A stretch of DNA of 64,000 nt from positions 1-64,000 of the forward strand of contig DATLUG010000010.1 in NCBI GenBank assembly GCA_035533215.1, read 5' to 3'. Shown here piece by piece: positions 47,695 through 55,833 of the stretch; the first letter of the stretch is position 1, and every line of letters begins with the position of its first letter. The stretch is from DAHUZL01 sp035533215. Its GTDB lineage: Bacteria > Chloroflexota > Dormibacteria > Aeolococcales > Bog-877. The position numbers and the translations under genes were made by a program. The notes beneath the pieces are model-generated. The model was given only the letters and a program-made list of their open reading frames with translations. It did no database searches and was not told where the DNA came from.

Positions 47695-48600
47695 CGACCG
47701 GTCCTCCTGGTCGCGGAAGGGGCGACGCGTGCCCACCGCGGCGGGATCAGGAGCACGCAGAGCCCCGCCCCGGGGGGCAGACGCCCGCCGCCAGGATACG
47801 GGCATGGTCCCGCGTTTGGCGGCCGGGCCAGGGTCGGTGGTCCGGGCGGGCACGCCGGCCCCCGACCCTGGGCACCGGGACCGCGCCCGGGCGATGCGGA
47901 GCGACGCACCGCCGACCCCGCCTGGCGCGGGTGACCGTCGCGCTGGTCACCCGGGGCCGCCGCCCCCGGCCCCGCGACCGAGCGGGCAGCGTGGCGGACC
48001 GCGACCACTGCGACGACGACGGGCGGTGACCGCGACGAGGCCGAGCGACGTGCTGCCGCCCGGCGACGCCAGGGCCCACGGTTCCGACCGGTGATCCGAT
48101 CGGGTGCACAACGCGCCACCCTCACGCGCGCGTTGGGGGATTCCGCGGTCGTACCGGTGGCGAGCGGTCGGCGGCCGCCATCGCCGGCACCGCGCTGGCG
48201 GTGATGGCCGATGCCGGTCGGTGCGACCCCATCCCCGGACCGACCCGTCGTCGACCCGAGAGCAGGCGGTCGGCAGCAGGGCTTCGGCCGAGTCCGCATC
48301 GCCGTCCGCCTCGGGTGGGCCGTCGAGGCGTGGTTCCAGTGGCGGACCGGGTTCGTCGACCACCTCGTCAGCTCCATCGTGGGGGCCCTGCGAGGGCAGC
48401 CGGCGTCGGTCCGGGACCGGGTCCGTCTCCGGACCACATCGTCGGGATCGACCCCACCGCGTTCGCCGGCGCGGTGGCCTCGATCGAAACGCTGGAGCAC
48501 CATGCCCAGGGTGGGTGCCGGACGTTCTCCGACGGAGAGGCGACGACCGCAGGCCCGGCCAGGACCGCTCCTGCCAGCCACCGGAGGGCGACCTCCCGCC
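47695..48600. other. 906-bp stretch without a recognisable gene
   Basis: Located between the leftward cytochrome b cluster and the leftward ABC exporter. Several long frames overlap, none with a ribosome-binding site plus family features. A short segment near 48190 reads like a signal-peptide fragment (AAAIAGTALAVMADAG), possibly a decayed gene. No RNA gene was recognised. Confidence 0.5.
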
Positions 48601-49383
48601 CTACCGCTCCCGTCCGAGCACCGCCCTGCCGAGGAGGGCCGCGACCCCCACCGCCACCACCGCGGTCGTCGCCGCCGCCAGGGCGAAGCTGGTGGGGTCG
48701 CCCGCCGGGGGGTTGCCGCCGAGCACCAGCTGGAAGGCCTCGTCCAGGTAGCTGAAGGGAAGCGCGAGGGCGATCCACGCCCGCGGCCCGGCGGCCGGGA
48801 TCCCGGTGAAGAGTCCGGCGAGGAAGAGGAGGGGGGCGAGCAGCACCGCCAGCCCGAGCATGGTCTCCCCGGGGTGGTCGGTGACGGCGGCGAGGGCCAG
48901 GCCGAGCGCGTTGGCGATGGCCAGGACCGCGAGGACCAGCAGCCAGCAGGTGAGCCCGATCAGGGGGGCGGGCTGGCGCCACGCCAGCACCAGCCCGACG
49001 ACGATCGAGCCCTGCACGGCGTCGACCGCGAAGGAGGCCAGCAGGAGCTCCACCCCGATGCGCGCCGGCGCCATCGGGAGAACGGCGAGCCGCGCCAGCC
49101 AGCCGCCGCCGCGAGCGCGGACGACGGTGACCCCGGTCCCCACCGCACCGATCAAGGTCACCAGCACGGTGAGGAGCATGGCGGCGAAGAACGGGGGTGC
49201 GGAGGTGGCGACGAGGGGGAGGGCCAGCCCGAGTGGGAAGGCCAGCTTGATCACCAGGGCGCGGCGGCGGGCGAGGGTGGCGAGCAGCTCCAGCCCCACC
49301 AGGCGCCGCGGCAGCCAGCGGGGGAGCGGGGCCCGGGTGCGGCGCACCCGCGGCCTCCCGCCGGCCCGCACCAGCCCTGCCAC
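48601..49383 (-). CDS. ABC-2-type permease
   Basis: A 260-residue protein with about six helices: FPLGLALPLVATSAPPFFAAMLL, LTVLVTLIGAVGTGVTVV, DAVQGSIVVGLVLAW, CWLLVLAVLAIANALGLAL, MLGLAVLLAPLLFLAGLF and TTAVVAVGVAALLG. The pattern LALPFSYLDEAFQLVLGG after the fifth helix is typical of ABC-2 exporters. It lies 3 bp after the ATPase gene, so the pair forms one exporter. The substrate (drug, lipid or peptide) is unknown. Confidence 0.85.
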   Translation of the reverse strand: MAGLVRAGGRPRVRRTRAPLPRWLPRRLVGLELLATLARRRALVIKLAFPLGLALPLVATSAPPFFAAMLLTVLVTLIGAVGTGVTVVRARGGGWLARLAVLPMAPARIGVELLLASFAVDAVQGSIVVGLVLAWRQPAPLIGLTCWLLVLAVLAIANALGLALAAVTDHPGETMLGLAVLLAPLLFLAGLFTGIPAAGPRAWIALALPFSYLDEAFQLVLGGNPPAGDPTSFALAAATTAVVAVGVAALLGRAVLGRER

Positions 49384-49386
49384 GGG

Positions 49387-50340
49387 TCACGCCTCCAGCG
49401 GCCGGCCGACCAGCTCGAGGAAGCAGTCGGCGAGGTCGGGGTCGCGGATCTGGAGGTCCTGGAGGACCCGGTCGGCGTCGCCGAGCGCGCGGACCACGTC
49501 GGCCACCAGCCCGTCGCGCCGTCGCGCGGTGAGGACCACCCCGTCGCGCGTCCGGGCACAGGTGGCGACGCCCGGGAGCCGGCGCAGACGGTCCATCGGC
49601 GGCTCACCGCTGCAGCGGAGTCGCAGCTCGCGCAGCGGCCCCAGCTCGCGGAGCAGGGTCGCCACGGCGGCGTCCCGCACCAATCGCCCCTGGTCCAGGA
49701 ACCCCACCCGGTCACAGGTGCGCTCGACGAAGGCGGTGTCGTTGCTGGCCAGCACCACCGCGGTCCCTCGCGCGGCGGACGCCCGCAGCGCGAGGGTCAG
49801 CCGCTGCGCGGCGGTGACGTCCAGCCCCACCGTGGGCTCGTCCAGGAGGAGGAGGTCGGGGTCGGGGCAGAGGGTCTCGGCGAGGAGCAGGCGCCGGCGC
49901 ATGCCGAAGGAGTAGGTGGCGACCGGGTCGTCGGCGACCGCGAGGAGGTCCTGGCCGGCGAGGATCGCCTCCAGCTCGGCGCGGGGGTGGTCCCGGCGCC
50001 GTCCCTGGCGGGCAGCGAAGAAGGCGAGGTTCTGGATCCCGGAGGCCTCCTCGACGTGGGCGCTCAGCTCGAAGGCGACCCCGAGCCGCGCCCGCACGCG
50101 GGCGGGGCGGGCCTCTCCCCACCAGCGGACCTTCCCGGCGGTGGGCCGGGTCAGGGTGGCGAGGCAGCGCAGCAGGGTGGACTTGCCCGACCCGTTGGGC
50201 CCGAGGAGGGCCACCACCTCCCCGGCGGTCACCGCCAGATCGACCGGCCCGGCTCCGCGCCCGTTTCGGAACCGGCGGCAGAGCCCCATCGCCTCCAGGG
50301 GGACCGGGCCCGGGGCCGGTGGCGCCGGGCCCGGATTCAC
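49387..50340 (-). CDS. ABC exporter ATPase
   Basis: A 317-residue protein, from GTG 50340 (overlapping the upstream stop as GTGA). Walker A GPNGSGKST near residues 47-55, signature YSFGMRRRLLLAETL with a divergent first residue (SFGM in place of SGGM), Walker B DLLLLDEPTVGLD and the switch SNDTAFVER (Asn-Asp instead of His). The C-terminal 90 residues are the small extra domain common to drug or lipid exporters. It energises the ABC-2 permease encoded 3 bp downstream. The altered switch residue is notable because His is normally catalytic. Confidence 0.88.
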   Translation of the reverse strand: MNPGPAPPAPGPVPLEAMGLCRRFRNGRGAGPVDLAVTAGEVVALLGPNGSGKSTLLRCLATLTRPTAGKVRWWGEARPARVRARLGVAFELSAHVEEASGIQNLAFFAARQGRRRDHPRAELEAILAGQDLLAVADDPVATYSFGMRRRLLLAETLCPDPDLLLLDEPTVGLDVTAAQRLTLALRASAARGTAVVLASNDTAFVERTCDRVGFLDQGRLVRDAAVATLLRELGPLRELRLRCSGEPPMDRLRRLPGVATCARTRDGVVLTARRRDGLVADVVRALGDADRVLQDLQIRDPDLADCFLELVGRPLEA

Positions 50341-50561
50341 TCCAGGAACTCGATCACCGTGGCGCTGGTGACCTCCACAGTCCCGCTCGGCACGGTGTGC
50401 GCCACCTGGAAACCGAGCAGCCGCTCCCCGACCTCCACCTGGTGGCCGGGCATCCGACGGCGCACGATCGCGGCGAGGAAGCCCGGGGCGCGCCGGTTGA
50501 CCCGGCGCAGCACGACCCGCTCCGCGGGATCGACCGGGCCCGGCGGAAGCGTGGGAGGCAC
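50337..50561 (-). CDS. Small hypothetical protein before the ABC exporter
   Basis: A 74-residue protein from GTG 50561, overlapping the ATPase start by 4 bp. It begins with a Pro-rich stretch, has a basic middle (RVVLRRVNRRAPGFLAAIVRRRM), and ends in a beta-like segment LLGFQVAHTVPSGTVEVTSATVIEFLE. No membrane segment and no known family. Coupling to the exporter suggests a regulator or accessory protein. The start is only 57 bp from the divergent nuclease gene. Confidence 0.5.
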   Translation of the reverse strand: MPPTLPPGPVDPAERVVLRRVNRRAPGFLAAIVRRRMPGHQVEVGERLLGFQVAHTVPSGTVEVTSATVIEFLE

Positions 50562-50618
50562 GACCCCGAGTGTACGGATCTCCCCGCGATGCGGTATCGG
50601 TGCGGCATAGTGCTGGCC

Positions 50619-51707
50619 ATGCGCGTGCTCCACTGCGCCGACCTCCATCTGGAGCGAGCCTTCCCCGGGATGCCGGCGCCGTGGCCGCAGCGGAGGCGGC
50701 AGGCGATCCGCGACGCGCTGCGGCGGATCGTGGCGCTGGCCGCCGAGCACCGGGTCGACGCGCTCACCATCGCCGGCGACCTCTACGAGGACGATCGGGC
50801 CCGCGGCGACACCGGCGCATTCCTGGCGGAGGCGTTCGCCAGTCTGCCCTGCCCGGTGCTGATCGCGCCCGGCAACCACGACTACTGGCACCCGGGGGGG
50901 ACGTACGCGCGCCAGTCGTGGCCCGCCAACGTCCACGTCTTCAGCACGCCCCACCTCCAGGCGGTGGCGGTCGGGGGGACCAGGATCTTCGGGGCGGCCC
51001 ATGTGCAGCCCAAGGGCTCGGCGAACTTCCTGGAGCGGGTCCGGATCCCCGACGGCCCGCCAGCGGTGGCGCTCTTCCACGGAGCCGAGGTCGGCCAGCT
51101 TCGATTCGAGGACGAGGGCAAGGGCGACCACGCCCCCTTCGCGGAGGCCGAGATCGAGCGGGCGGGGTTCGCCTACGCCCTCGTCGGCCACTACCACCGG
51201 CCCCGGGTGACGCCCCGCCTCTGCTATCCGGGCAATCCCGAGCCGCTCGCCTTCGGGGAGGCCGGCGGCGCCGGGGCGGCCCTGGTCGACCTCGCCGAGC
51301 TCCCGCCCCGGGTGACCATCCACCGGGTGGCGACGTTCCAGACCGCAGACGTCACCGTCGACGTCTCCGACTGCACCCACCGCGACGCGGTCGTCGAGCG
51401 GGTCCGCCAGGCCCTGCCCGACGGGGACCGGACCGCGGTCCGGGTGCGGTGCACCGGCGAGCTGCCGCCCACGGTCGTGGTGTCCGCCCGCCAGGTGGCG
51501 TCGGCACTGGAGCACCAGCGCTGCGTGGCGATCGACTGGGCCGTCCGACCCACCCTGGACCTCGCCGACCTCCTCAACGCCCCCGACGTCCGCGGTGAGT
51601 TCGTGCGCGCCCTCCACGACCGCCCCGACGCCGACAGCCCGCTGGTGCAGCGGGCCCTGGTCGCCGGCCTGCGCGCCCTCGCCGGCGAGGATCCCGGCCT
51701 TCGATGA
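50619..51707 (+). CDS. SbcD/YhaO-like metallophosphoesterase
   Basis: A 362-residue Mre11-family nuclease, starting at ATG 50619 with GTG/ATG alternatives upstream. Metal-binding motifs: CADLHLERAF (Asp/His), IAGDLYEDDRARG (Asp), APGNHDYW (Asn-His-Asp) and VGHYHRP (His pair). Residues after about 230 form the cap domain. It is coupled by ATGA to the large ATPase, as in the B. subtilis yhaO-yhaN pair and sbcD-sbcC. The complex would cut DNA ends or hairpins in repair. A CATAGT -10-like box lies just before ATG. Confidence 0.88.
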   Translation: MRVLHCADLHLERAFPGMPAPWPQRRRQAIRDALRRIVALAAEHRVDALTIAGDLYEDDRARGDTGAFLAEAFASLPCPVLIAPGNHDYWHPGGTYARQSWPANVHVFSTPHLQAVAVGGTRIFGAAHVQPKGSANFLERVRIPDGPPAVALFHGAEVGQLRFEDEGKGDHAPFAEAEIERAGFAYALVGHYHRPRVTPRLCYPGNPEPLAFGEAGGAGAALVDLAELPPRVTIHRVATFQTADVTVDVSDCTHRDAVVERVRQALPDGDRTAVRVRCTGELPPTVVVSARQVASALEHQRCVAIDWAVRPTLDLADLLNAPDVRGEFVRALHDRPDADSPLVQRALVAGLRALAGEDPGLR

Positions 51708-54235
51708 GGATCCTTCGGCTCAACCTGCGCGGCTTCGGCGGGCTCACCGGCATCTTCGAGTTCGACCAACCGTTCACCCTGGTCGCGGGTCCGAACGAGG
51801 CCGGCAAGAGCACCCTCCACCAGGCGCTCCGGGTGGCGCTGTGCGGGCTCGAGCTGCCCGCCCGTGGCCGCCGGCCGCGAGAGACCGGGGAGGTCCTCCG
51901 CCACTTCCGCCCCTGGAAGGGCGGACCCTTCGGGCTCGACCTGGACCTCGAGCTCGGCGGCCGCCCGGTCCGGATCGAGCGCGACCTCGACCACGCCGAC
52001 CGGGTCCGGGTCCTCGACCTGGACCGGGGACTGGAGATCACGGACCAGTTCCGCCGCGGCCGCGGGGTGGACGTCGCCGCGGCGCTGGGGATGGGCCGGG
52101 AGAGCTTCCTGGCGGTGACGACCGTCGCCCAGTCCCAGCTCCTCGACCTCGATGCCGCTGTCCTCCAGGAGGATCTCCAGCGCGCCGCCGCCACCTCCGG
52201 CAGCGAGATGACGGCGCGGGCGGCGATCGACCGGCTGCAGGCGTACCGGGTCGAGGAGGTGGGAGGCCCGCGCACCCACAAGCGGCCGCTCGACACCGTC
52301 CGGGAGCAGATCGACGAGCTGGAGCGGGAGCTGGTCGCCGCGCGGGCGGCCCGCGCCGCCCTCGGCGACGAGCTGACCGAGGAGCGGCGGCTCGAGGCCC
52401 AGCTGGCGGAGGCCGCGTCCCGCGGCGCCCAGGCCGAGGCCGGGTGGCACCGGGCGGAGCTGGGCGAGCTCGATGCCGACCTCCGACGGGTCTCCGAGAT
52501 CGACGGCCGACTGCAGGCGCTCCCCGTCCTGGAGCTCCCCCCCGACCCCGACGCCATCCGCGAGGCGGCCGCGGGCGCCGCCGAGCTGGCCGAGCAGCTG
52601 CGCACCGCCCGGGAGTCGGTGACCCGGCTCACCCCGGCCGACCCCCGGCTGGTGGCGCTCGCTCCGGTGACGTCTGCGACCGAGCTGATGGAGCTGGCCA
52701 CCACCCTGGAGCGGCCGGTCCCTCCGCTGCCGGCTCAGCGCAGCCACCACGCCGGGCTCGAGTACGTCGACCGCAGGGAGGTCGAGCGCGTCCGGGTGGT
52801 CGCCGACGTCCTCGCCGTGGCGGGCGGCGTCGCCGGGCTGCTCCTCTTCGTGCTCGCCCTGGTCGCACCCGCCGGCCATCCCCGGGTCGCCTTCTTCTTC
52901 GGCGGGATCATCGTCCTGGCCGTCACCGCGGTGGTCTTCCTCGGCCTCCAGCGGCGGCTCCGGGGGCTGCTGGCGACCGGCGGGTTCTCGTCGGTCGCCG
53001 AGCTGCGGCGAGCGCAGGGGGCGGGCGACGCGGGGGCGACCGATCCCGAGGTCACGCTGGCCGTCGAGGCCCAGCGCGCGATCGTCGCCGCCCGATCGCG
53101 GGCGCGGGAACGGCTCGACGCCCTGCGCGCGCCGCGCGACCCGGGCCAGGTGCGCGGCCTGGCGGCGGCGCTGCCGGCGACCCAGGCGCAGCTGGAGGAG
53201 CTCACCGTGTGGACCAAAGCCGCGGCCAGGATCGAGGCCGAGGCGCTCGATCGGGCCCGCCGCGCCGACCTGCCCGGCCGCGATCCCTCGGCCCTGCTCA
53301 GCGGTCTGGTCCAGCTCGGGCGGGCGCTGGAGGCCGCCGAGGCCGCGGCGGCCCGCCGACGTGAGCTGGCCGGCCAGCGCGAGGAGCGGCTCCACGGTCG
53401 CGAGCCGGAGCAGCTGGCCGCGCGGGCCGAGGAGCTGCGCCGCGGGCTGCGCCCGGCGGAGGGCACGGGACCGTCGGAGGCGCCGATCGAGGTCTCGGCC
53501 CAGCAGGCGCGGGCCCGCTTCGACGCGGTCCGGACCGAGGTCGAGGAGGTGCGTCGGCGCCTCCTCCCGCTGACCGCTCGGCTGCGCGAGCGGGCAGCCG
53601 GCGAGCAGGACCTGGCCCAGCTGGAGGAGCGACGGGCGGACCTGATCGCGGAGGCGGGCGAGCTGGAGGCCGTGGGCGCCTCGATCGACCTCGCGCTGGC
53701 CGAGCTGGAGCGTGCCGAGGAGCTCATCCACCGCACCCTCGCGCCCAAGCTCGCCGCCACCCTGGCGGACTGGCTGGCGCGCGTCACCGGCGCCCGCTAC
53801 GAGCGCGCCGCCGTCGACCCCCAGACGCTCGCGATCCGTCTCGCCGGCCCCGCCGCCCCCACCCTCGTCGCGCTCACCGACCTCTCCCAGGGCACCCAGG
53901 AGCAGGTGTACCTGTGTCTGCGGATGGCGCTCGCCCGCCTCCTGTCCCCCAAGCAGGAGTCGCTCCCCTTGGTCTTCGACGACCCGTTCGTCAACACCGA
54001 CGACCGGCGCTGCGCGGCGCTGCTGGACGCGATTCGTGAGCTGGCCGGCGCCACCCAGATCGTGGTGTTCTCGCACGAGCGGCGGGTGGCCGACTGGGCG
54101 GCCGCCCACGAGGTCAACACGGTCCAGCTCACCCCCTGGCTGGCGGCTCCCTCGGGCGAGGCGGCGCCCGCGGCCACCGTCGACCGGGGTGACGTCCCCA
54201 CCGGCTCCGAGCCGCCGCCGTCCCCGGGGGGCTGA
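51704..54235 (+). CDS. SbcC/YhaN-like SMC-type ATPase
   Basis: An 843-residue Rad50-like protein. Walker A GPNEAGKST at residues 29-37, signature LSQGTQEQVYLCLRMALA near 725, and Walker B LPLVFDDPFVNTDDRR near 753. Long coiled coils fill the middle. The centre (about residues 370-425) carries two hydrophobic helices (VLAVAGGVAGLLLFVLALV and FFFGGIIVLAVTAVVFLGL) in place of a zinc hook, the layout of B. subtilis YhaN. It should act with the nuclease encoded before it, probably at the membrane. Confidence 0.88.
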   Translation: MRILRLNLRGFGGLTGIFEFDQPFTLVAGPNEAGKSTLHQALRVALCGLELPARGRRPRETGEVLRHFRPWKGGPFGLDLDLELGGRPVRIERDLDHADRVRVLDLDRGLEITDQFRRGRGVDVAAALGMGRESFLAVTTVAQSQLLDLDAAVLQEDLQRAAATSGSEMTARAAIDRLQAYRVEEVGGPRTHKRPLDTVREQIDELERELVAARAARAALGDELTEERRLEAQLAEAASRGAQAEAGWHRAELGELDADLRRVSEIDGRLQALPVLELPPDPDAIREAAAGAAELAEQLRTARESVTRLTPADPRLVALAPVTSATELMELATTLERPVPPLPAQRSHHAGLEYVDRREVERVRVVADVLAVAGGVAGLLLFVLALVAPAGHPRVAFFFGGIIVLAVTAVVFLGLQRRLRGLLATGGFSSVAELRRAQGAGDAGATDPEVTLAVEAQRAIVAARSRARERLDALRAPRDPGQVRGLAAALPATQAQLEELTVWTKAAARIEAEALDRARRADLPGRDPSALLSGLVQLGRALEAAEAAAARRRELAGQREERLHGREPEQLAARAEELRRGLRPAEGTGPSEAPIEVSAQQARARFDAVRTEVEEVRRRLLPLTARLRERAAGEQDLAQLEERRADLIAEAGELEAVGASIDLALAELERAEELIHRTLAPKLAATLADWLARVTGARYERAAVDPQTLAIRLAGPAAPTLVALTDLSQGTQEQVYLCLRMALARLLSPKQESLPLVFDDPFVNTDDRRCAALLDAIRELAGATQIVVFSHERRVADWAAAHEVNTVQLTPWLAAPSGEAAPAATVDRGDVPTGSEPPPSPGG

Positions 54236-54243
54236 ACGGAGCG

Positions 54244-55161
54244 ATGCGGATCGCCTCGCTGGTGCCCAGCGCCACGGAGATCTGCTTTGCGCTCGGGCTC
54301 GGCCCCTCGGTGGTGGGGGTGAGCCATGCCTGCGACTTCCCGCCGCAGGCGGCCTTCAAGGCCATCCTGACGAGGAGCGGGGTGGATGGGTCGGCCTTCG
54401 ACCCGGCCGCCGACCGCCATCTGCAGCCGGGACGGCATGACGGCAGCAGCCCGATCGACCTCGACCGGGTCGCGCTTCGCCGGGCCCGCCCCGACCTGAT
54501 CCTCACCCAGGAGCTCTGCCACGTGTGCGCCGCCGCCTACACCGAGGTCCTGGAGGCGGCGCGCGTGCTCCCGGGCCATCCCCGGGTCGTCTCCCTGGAC
54601 CCCGCCACCCTGCCCGCGGTCCTGCGCTCGATCCTGCACGTCGGCCAGCTGACCGGCACCCGCGACCGGGCCAGCGAGCTGGTGAGCTCGTTGGCCGCCC
54701 GCGTCGACGCCGTCCGCGGCGCGATCGCCGGACGCCCCCGCCCCCGGGTCGCATGCCTCGAGTGGTTCGATCCGCTGATGGTGGCCGGGCACTGGGTCCC
54801 GGACCAGGTGGAGATCGCCGGTGGCCAAGACGTCCTGGGGATCTCGGGGGCCCCGTCTCGGCCGGTGACGCCGGCGGAGCTGGCGGCGGCGGCTCCCGAC
54901 GTCGTGGTGTGCATGCCGTGCGGGCTGCGGGCGCCGGCGGCGCAGCGGGCGGCGGCCCCCCTCACCCGGCTCCCGGGATGGGCCGGCCTTCCGGCGGTGC
55001 GCGCAGGGCGGGTGGTGGCCGTGGACGGATCCTGGTACTTCAACCGACCCGGGCCGCGGGTCCTCGACGGCACCGAGCTGCTCGCCCGGCTCCTCCACCC
55101 CGAGGCCTGGCGGGGCCCCGCTCCGGTGGGTTCGCTGCGGATCGAAGGCGCGGGCGCGTAG
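54244..55161 (+). CDS. Cobalamin/iron-type ABC substrate-binding protein (BtuF-like)
   Basis: A 305-residue protein of the type III binding fold: RIASLVPSATEICFALGLGPSVVGVSHACDFP, DLILTQELCHVCAAAYTEV, and RVVAVDGSWYFNRPGPRVLDGTELLARLLHP. It has no signal peptide or lipobox, so it may be cytoplasmic, as some BtuF-like proteins of unknown role are. The Cys pairs CHVC and CMPCG are unusual for the fold and could bind a metal. It lies 8 bp after the YhaN-like gene; no transporter genes are nearby. Function uncertain. Confidence 0.8.
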   Translation: MRIASLVPSATEICFALGLGPSVVGVSHACDFPPQAAFKAILTRSGVDGSAFDPAADRHLQPGRHDGSSPIDLDRVALRRARPDLILTQELCHVCAAAYTEVLEAARVLPGHPRVVSLDPATLPAVLRSILHVGQLTGTRDRASELVSSLAARVDAVRGAIAGRPRPRVACLEWFDPLMVAGHWVPDQVEIAGGQDVLGISGAPSRPVTPAELAAAAPDVVVCMPCGLRAPAAQRAAAPLTRLPGWAGLPAVRAGRVVAVDGSWYFNRPGPRVLDGTELLARLLHPEAWRGPAPVGSLRIEGAGA

Positions 55162-55177
55162 CGGTCGGCCGGCAGGG

Positions 55178-55342
55178 TGATTCCGTGGGGGCCGCCGTCC
55201 CCCTTGGAGCAGGGCCCGGCACCGACACCAGGTCGCGGTCGGGAAGGGCCGCCCGCATCTGGGCCACGTGGATCTCGTCGGCGGCCACCCCGGCCACCGG
55301 CACGACGAGGCGGCCGTCGGGGCGGTACACGTTGATCGGCAG
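55178..55342 (-). pseudogene. Possible agmatine-deiminase C-terminal remnant
   Basis: On the minus strand this segment reads LPINVYRPDGRLVVPVAGVA, then ADEIHVAQMRAALPDRDLVSVPG. The pattern (Asn, Gly, Val-Pro, Ala-Asp, then R.A.P.R.LV.VPG) matches the end of peptidyl-arginine/agmatine deiminases, but the catalytic GGGxxHC after it is absent (GTAAPTESPC instead). The frame has no proper start upstream. Best read as a decayed gene end. Confidence 0.35.
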
Positions 55343-55833
55343 CACCCGACCACGCGGACGCGTGCTCCGCGGGGTCGGCGCTCCCCGTCGGCGGCCACCA
55401 GAGGGTGGCAGCCCCGAGTGCACCGGTCGGTGGTCGCACCCACGGCCGAGGCCTCCGCATCGCGGTCCAGGGGCTGGTCGTCGCCTGGAGCAGCCCGGGC
55501 TCCGTGCCCACCTGGGACCGCCGGGCGCGGGTCGTGGCCGAGAGGCGGGCACGGTCCCGTGACGCCAGTCGCCGCGCCACCCTCACGCTCCGAGCCCGGC
55601 GGTCCCCCCGGGCTGGAGACCCGTGCCCGCAGGGGAGGGCGGCGAGCGTGCCGCCCGCGGAGCAGGGGGCGCCCAGCCGGCATCGCACCGCGCCCGGGGG
55701 TGGGGCTCGACCAAGGGGTGCGCGCGTTGCGACGCTGTGGCTCGGCGCCGCTCCACCCGGGCCTGCGCACCGGCGATATGCTGACCGGAGTCGAGGGCGG
55801 GTCCGCCGGCGGGAGCGCGCCCCGGCGGGTGGA
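55343..55833. other. Gene-free stretch upstream of the urease-like operon
   Basis: About 490 bases without a supportable gene. It follows the possible deiminase remnant and may contain further decayed sequence. The promoter of the operon must lie here but no clear hexamers stand out. Confidence 0.45.

Noticed and set aside
47691..48581. A 296-codon minus-strand frame in the gap after the cytochrome b cluster
   Set aside because: Low-complexity Arg/Pro/Gly sequence with no start signal or recognisable fold.
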